A stretch of DNA of 9,548 bases, from positions 1 to 9,548 of the forward strand of contig CAMPGP010000062.1 of NCBI GenBank assembly GCA_946885545.1, written 5' to 3'. The number at the start of each line of letters is the position of its first letter. Position 1 is the stretch's first letter. A program made the translations under genes and the position numbers. Origin of the DNA: an uncultured Altererythrobacter sp. (lineage in GTDB: Bacteria > Pseudomonadota > Alphaproteobacteria > Sphingomonadales > Sphingomonadaceae). The notes below the pieces were generated by a model. It did no database searches. It was not told the origin of the DNA and saw nothing but the letters and a program-made list of their open reading frames with translations. Below are positions 7,098-9,548 of this stretch, in pieces.

Positions 7098-7388
7098 TCA
7101 GTCGAAGATTTCCTCGAAGAAGCTCTTCTTGCGCTTGTGCGGCTTGCCGTAGCCGTGGCCGTAGCCCGAATGGGCCTGGCCGCCGTGCTGCGAATAGCTC
7201 GGCGCGGCGCGCTGCGGGGCGGCCTGGGGCGCGCTGCGCTCGACGATCTTGTCGAGCTCGCCGCGATCGAGCCACACGCCGCGGCACTGCGGGCAATAGT
7301 CGATCTCGATCCCCTGCCGGTCGCTCATCGCGAGCGGGACGCGGCAGACGGGGCATTGCATGGCGGCGACTTCGGATTCGGTGCGCAT
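7098..7388 (-). CDS. TFIIB-type zinc-ribbon protein with Gly/His-rich linker
   Basis: A 96-residue cytoplasmic protein. Residues 11-48 form a zf-TFIIB zinc ribbon with ligands C12-P-V-C15 and C32-P-Q-C35, followed by the family motif RGVWLDRGELDKI. Then comes a Gln/Ala/Pro-rich linker and a Gly/His/Tyr-rich stretch (five His within about 68-84), ending in the basic-then-acidic tail KRKKSFFEEIFD. Such proteins are widespread in proteobacteria, but their role is not established; the His-rich part may bind metal. I chose the ATG at 7388 because AGAGAGGA lies 11 bases upstream, a rather long spacing; Met10, directly before the first CxxC, is a plausible alternative start with no ribosome binding site. 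It is divergent from the lipoprotein gene at 7495. Confidence 0.9.
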   Translation of the reverse strand: MRTESEVAAMQCPVCRVPLAMSDRQGIEIDYCPQCRGVWLDRGELDKIVERSAPQAAPQRAAPSYSQHGGQAHSGYGHGYGKPHKRKKSFFEEIFD

Positions 7389-7494
7389 CGGGGAATCGGT
7401 CCTCTCTCGTGAACGGCCAAGATGGCGATGTGGGCGCCGCGATCAAGGGCGGTGCGCGATTGCCAGCATGGCGGCGCGCTGGCAGGGTCGGCCG

Positions 7495-8166
7495 ATGATC
7501 CGGACCGTTGCGCTCGCCGCCCTCGCCCTCCCGCTCGCCGCCTGCTCCTCGGAGCCTGCCGCAGACCCCGCGCCGGCAGAAGTCGCGCCGCAGGAGGCGT
7601 TCTGGCAGGCGCTCTCCAGCCATTGCGGCAAAGCCTATGCCGGGCGGATGACGAGCGACGAGGACGCGGACGCCGAAATGCGCGGGGCGGAGATGGCGAT
7701 GCACGTTCGCGAGTGTTCGGACGAGCGGATCGCGATCCCCTTCCACGTCCGCAACGCCGACGGCAGCTGGGACCGGAGCCGGACCTGGGTGATCACCCGC
7801 ACCGGCGCCGGGAGCACGGGGGCATTGCGCCTCAAGCACGACCACCGGCACGAGGACGGGACGGAGGACGCGGTGACGATGTACGGCGGCGACACCGCGG
7901 ACGAGGGCACGGCGCGCGTCCAGAGCTTTCCGGTCGATGCCGAGAGCATCGCGCTGTTCGGGCGCGAGGGGCTCGACGTCTCGACCACCAACGTCTGGCA
8001 GGTCGAGGTCGACCCGGCGGGTGCGGCCGAACCGGTGTTCGCCTACCGCCTGATGCGCGTGGCGCCCAATGCGCGCGACTTCCGCGTCGAGTTCGACCTG
8101 TCGCAGCCGATCGCCGCGCCGCCCGCGCCCTGGGGTCACGGCGACACGGCGGAACCCGGCGCCTAG
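7495..8166 (+). CDS. Predicted lipoprotein of unknown function
   Basis: A 223-residue exported protein. The N-terminus MIRTVALAALALPLAAC is a lipoprotein signal with lipobox LAAC and lipidated Cys17, followed by a short Ala/Pro linker. The mature domain has two more cysteines (Cys44 in SSHCGKAYAG and Cys74 in VRECSD) that could form a disulfide in the periplasm, then a region rich in predicted beta strands (FHVRNADGSWDRSRTWVI, ALRLKHDHRHEDG, FAYRLMR). I do not recognise a named domain. The ATG at 7495 gives a proper signal peptide and has CAGGGT about 9 bases upstream; an in-frame ATG at 7468 would add nine residues and is less likely. The stop codon overlaps that of the convergent neighbour by four bases. 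Its product is probably anchored in an envelope membrane facing the periplasm. Confidence 0.82.
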   Translation: MIRTVALAALALPLAACSSEPAADPAPAEVAPQEAFWQALSSHCGKAYAGRMTSDEDADAEMRGAEMAMHVRECSDERIAIPFHVRNADGSWDRSRTWVITRTGAGSTGALRLKHDHRHEDGTEDAVTMYGGDTADEGTARVQSFPVDAESIALFGREGLDVSTTNVWQVEVDPAGAAEPVFAYRLMRVAPNARDFRVEFDLSQPIAAPPAPWGHGDTAEPGA

Positions 8167-8471
8167 CAGTCGCGATCGACCTTGTACTGACCGTCGGAGG
8201 TGCGCTCGCGGACGATCTTGCAGTCGCCGTCCTTGATCTCCTCCTTCCAGCTGCCGTCGGCCTTGCGCTCGTACTTGCGCTCGCGGTCGCCGCGCTTCCA
8301 TTCGCGCTTGTACTCGCGGCCCTTGCGCTCTTCCTTCTCGACCGTGCGGCCGTTGTCGAAGCTGTAGGTCCATTCGCGCGGACCCTTGCGCTCGTACTTC
8401 TCCTGCGGGCCTGCGGCGGCAGGCGCCGCGACGAGCGCCGCGAGCACGGCGGCATGGATCAGACGGGGCAT
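8163..8471 (-). CDS. Exported mixed-charge repeat protein of unknown function
   Basis: A 102-residue protein with a Sec signal peptide (MPRLIHAAVLAALVAAPAAA, cut after about Ala20). The mature 82 residues hold 25 Lys/Arg and 21 Asp/Glu, mixed throughout. An ERKG/ERKA motif recurs three times (YERKGPREW, EERKGREYK, YERKADGSW), and aromatic residues alternate with charged ones, suggesting short beta strands. Two cysteines, Cys84 and the C-terminal Cys102, could form a disulfide. The start is well supported: AGGAG lies 7 bases before the ATG, whereas the longer in-frame opening to 8873 runs antisense to the neighbouring gene. I recognise no family. It is divergent from the acidic protein gene at 8692 and its stop overlaps that of the upstream lipoprotein gene. 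Confidence 0.83.
   Translation of the reverse strand: MPRLIHAAVLAALVAAPAAAGPQEKYERKGPREWTYSFDNGRTVEKEERKGREYKREWKRGDRERKYERKADGSWKEEIKDGDCKIVRERTSDGQYKVDRDC
8261..8399. repeat. Internal direct repeat in the mixed-charge protein gene
   Basis: The 16-base word CCTTGCGCTCGTACTT occurs at 8261-8276 and 8384-8399, exactly 123 bases (41 codons) apart and in frame; both copies encode KYERK on the minus strand. A shorter copy, CCCTTGCGCTC, lies between them and encodes the middle ERKG. This suggests internal duplication of a short coding unit. Confidence 0.7.
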
Positions 8472-8511
8472 GGCGGTCTCCTCTGGCTTTCGCGCATCAG
8501 AGCCCGCCTTC

Positions 8512-8541
8512 GCTGAACCGGAACTGAGAGCGCCGTTCAGC
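8512..8541. repeat. Inverted repeat in the divergent control region
   Basis: GCTGAAC (8512-8518) and GTTCAGC (8535-8541) are perfect 7-bp inverted copies with 16 bases between them; the centre-to-centre distance is 23 bases, about two helical turns. This geometry suits a dimeric DNA-binding protein, but 7-bp arms can arise by chance. Confidence 0.4.
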
Positions 8542-8549
8542 CGGGCGCC

Positions 8550-8582
8550 CCGGCGATGAACCGCGGCTAAACCGGCGATGAA
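8550..8582 (+). repeat. Direct repeat CCGGCGATGAA, two copies 22 bases apart
   Basis: The 11-base word CCGGCGATGAA occurs at 8550-8560 and 8572-8582, a start-to-start distance of 22 bases. A partial third copy, CCGGCGA, begins at 8602. The spacing places the two full copies on the same face of the helix, as in tandem regulator sites. Confidence 0.5.
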
Positions 8583-8691
8583 TGGCGTCACTCCGGCCCG
8601 CCCGGCGAACGGGTCGGCGCGGCGGCGGGAGCCGACTCGCGAGCGCCCGCGTTCCGCCAGTCCCGATCCTATCGAGGAACAGGAGATTACC

Positions 8692-9042
8692 ATGTCGAAG
8701 ACCAATACCCTCAAGACGATCGCCCTCCCCGCCGCACTGGCGCTCGGCCTCGCGGGCACGGCCGCACAGGCGCAGCTCGTCGGCGGAACGGTCGACGCGA
8801 CCGGCAGCGCACAAGTCGATACCGGCGCGGTGACCTCGACCACCGGCGCCGTGCTCGATACCGTCGATCGCACCGTCGATCACGCACAGCACGAAGCGAA
8901 CGAAGCCACCGACCAGGTCGAAGGCGCGGTGACCAACACCGACGTCGACGCCACTGTCGGCGCCGAGGCCGAAGTCGCGACCCCGGCCGCCGACGCAGCG
9001 GTCGAAGCAGATGCCGAGGCGAGCGCCGACCCCGAGGCGTAA
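8692..9042 (+). CDS. Acidic Sec-exported small protein of unknown function
   Basis: A 116-residue protein with a clear Sec signal peptide (MSKTNTLKTIALPAALALGLAGTAAQA, cut before Gln28). The mature 89 residues are low in complexity, dominated by Ala, Val, Thr, Asp and Glu, with 19 acidic residues, one Arg, no Lys and no Cys, so it is a soluble periplasmic or released protein rather than a lipoprotein. The middle (DTVDRTVDHAQHEANEATDQVEGAV) could form an amphipathic helix; the C-terminal third is an Ala/Glu/Asp tail that is probably disordered. AGGAG six bases before the ATG fixes the start; an in-frame upstream extension to 8578 lacks such support and would mask the signal. It is followed by its own terminator. 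No domain recognised. Confidence 0.85.
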   Translation: MSKTNTLKTIALPAALALGLAGTAAQAQLVGGTVDATGSAQVDTGAVTSTTGAVLDTVDRTVDHAQHEANEATDQVEGAVTNTDVDATVGAEAEVATPAADAAVEADAEASADPEA

Positions 9043-9069
9043 GCGGCCGATCCGCTCCGCAGCGCAAGG

Positions 9070-9097
9070 AAGGGCGACGGGCGACCGTCGCCCTTTT
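9070..9097 (+). terminator. Intrinsic terminator after the acidic exported protein gene
   Basis: AAGGGCGACGG (9070-9080) and CCGTCGCCCTT (9085-9095) pair perfectly over 11 bp around a GCGA tetraloop; the T-run is TTTT (9094-9097), partly within the stem. It lies 27 bases after the stop codon. Confidence 0.92.
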
Positions 9098-9164
9098 CGC
9101 ATGCGCGGCCGACCCCGCGCGGGTGTTACGCATCTCCCGGTTTGAAACTGTGTGACTTTCGCGC

Positions 9165-9548
9165 TCACAGGTCCAGATCCCGGGTCGCGCGGTCGAGCTG
9201 CGCGAGATGCTGGAGCAGGGCATTGTTGTCGTCTTTACAGCGGGTTGTGGCATAGCGCCCGGCGTACATGATCACCTGCAACAGCCCGGCGCGAAAGCGG
9301 TAGTCGGCGGGCAGCCCTGTGGACTTCGCCGAGGCCAGGTCCACAGGCTGATGTGGCTTTCCGAGCGCGGCGTCCCACGCCGCCGCGAACCCCGCCGCGC
9401 CGGGGCGCTTGCGCAGGCGATAGGCGGATTCGCGCCCCATCGAGACCTTGCGGCACGCCGCAAGCACCGAGCGCGTCTGCGCCAGATAGCCGACGAACGC
9501 CGCCTGCCGCGCGGGCGTCCACCCGTCGGCGCGCGGCGCGAGCGGCAC
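9165..9548 (-). CDS. Helix-turn-helix-like protein of unknown function, 5' end at window edge
   Basis: At least 127 codons are visible, open to the right edge. A GTG at 9548-9546 could be a start, but the gene probably continues beyond the window. The N-terminal half, WTPARQAAFVGYLAQTRSVLAACRKVSMGRESAYRLRKRPGAAGFAAAWDAAL, has the layout of a small helix-turn-helix domain (about residues 17-50): a block of helix, then SVLAACRKVSMGRESAYRLRKR as putative turn and recognition helix. It resembles small DNA-binding proteins found in sphingomonads and the N-terminal domain of small terminases. The C-terminal half (YRFRAGLLQVIMYAGRYATTRCKDDNNALLQHLAQLD) is helical and of unknown role. No terminase large subunit or phage gene is visible, so I do not call it phage-derived. 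Only a weak hairpin follows its stop. Confidence 0.7.
   Translation of the reverse strand: MPLAPRADGWTPARQAAFVGYLAQTRSVLAACRKVSMGRESAYRLRKRPGAAGFAAAWDAALGKPHQPVDLASAKSTGLPADYRFRAGLLQVIMYAGRYATTRCKDDNNALLQHLAQLDRATRDLDL
9312..9350. repeat. Imperfect inverted repeat inside the helix-turn-helix gene
   Basis: CAGCCCTGTGGAC (9312-9324) and GTCCACAGGCTG (9339-9350) are inverted copies over 12 bp with a single bulged C, separated by 14 bases. The inner CTGTGGAC/GTCCACAG part is perfect over 8 bp. It lies wholly in coding sequence. Confidence 0.6.

Larger units (their letters stand above)
8472..8691. promoter_or_regulatory. Divergent intergenic control region
   Basis: These 220 bases separate two divergent genes for exported proteins and should contain both promoters, but I see no confident -35/-10 pair and no EcfG consensus. 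The ribosome binding sites are clear at both ends (AGGAG before each ATG). The middle part (8512-8608) is unusually rich in short repeats: an inverted repeat, a GC hairpin (GCCGGG-CGC-CCCGGC, 8540-8554) and repeated CCGGCGA words, which may be operator sites. Confidence 0.45.

Noticed and set aside
7054..8373. 439-codon minus-strand frame through the zinc-ribbon and lipoprotein genes
   Set aside because: It is a shadow frame with Arg/Ala/Pro-biased translation, and it conflicts with genes that have signal peptides or zinc ligands.
8520..8541. GGAAC followed by CGTT in the divergent control region, resembling an EcfG promoter
   Set aside because: Only 9-10 bases separate the two elements; the functional spacing is 16-17.

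Overview
This is a GC-rich, gene-dense chromosomal window from an alphaproteobacterium. The strong GC bias at third codon positions, the gene set (an MsbA-related exporter, M13 peptidase, UppP, PhhA, a GlsB-type protein, DUF486) and several small Ala/Asp/Glu-rich exported proteins suggest Sphingomonadales, probably Erythrobacteraceae. That placement is inferred from protein style, not from a marker gene. I see no tRNA, rRNA, CRISPR array, transposase or prophage module. The stretch reads as ordinary core and lineage-specific chromosome.

Layout, left to right. Bases 1-1690 (+) hold the 3' part of an MsbA/ABCB-type ABC exporter cut by the window edge. Bases 1847-3991 (+) encode a secreted M13 zinc metallopeptidase, closed by a textbook terminator at 4015-4046. 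Then come uppP (4106-4915, +), with a consensus -35 box so close to its ATG that the mRNA may be leaderless, and a GlsB/YeaQ-family membrane protein (5033-5296, +) behind a general-stress (EcfG)-like promoter. A tiny, extremely acidic lipoprotein (5372-5644, +) ends at a second strong terminator. phhA, phenylalanine 4-monooxygenase (5711-6649, -), faces it.

The right third is a series of small genes in alternating orientation: a DUF486 membrane protein (6744-7091, +), a TFIIB-type zinc-ribbon protein (7098-7388, -), a lipoprotein of unknown function (7495-8166, +), a mixed-charge exported protein (8163-8471, -), an acidic Sec-exported protein (8692-9042, +) with its own terminator, and a helix-turn-helix-like protein running off the right edge (9165-9548, -). 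Two convergent pairs are packed tail to tail; one pair shares the four bases CTAG as both stop codons.

Much of the content concerns the cell envelope (lipid export, undecaprenyl phosphate recycling, periplasmic proteolysis, small envelope and stress proteins), but alternating strands and intervening terminators argue against one operon or an integrated pathway. I did not find a convincing new multi-gene system. The items most worth checking are the candidate promoters, the unannotated small exported proteins, and the repeat-bearing divergent control region at 8472-8691.
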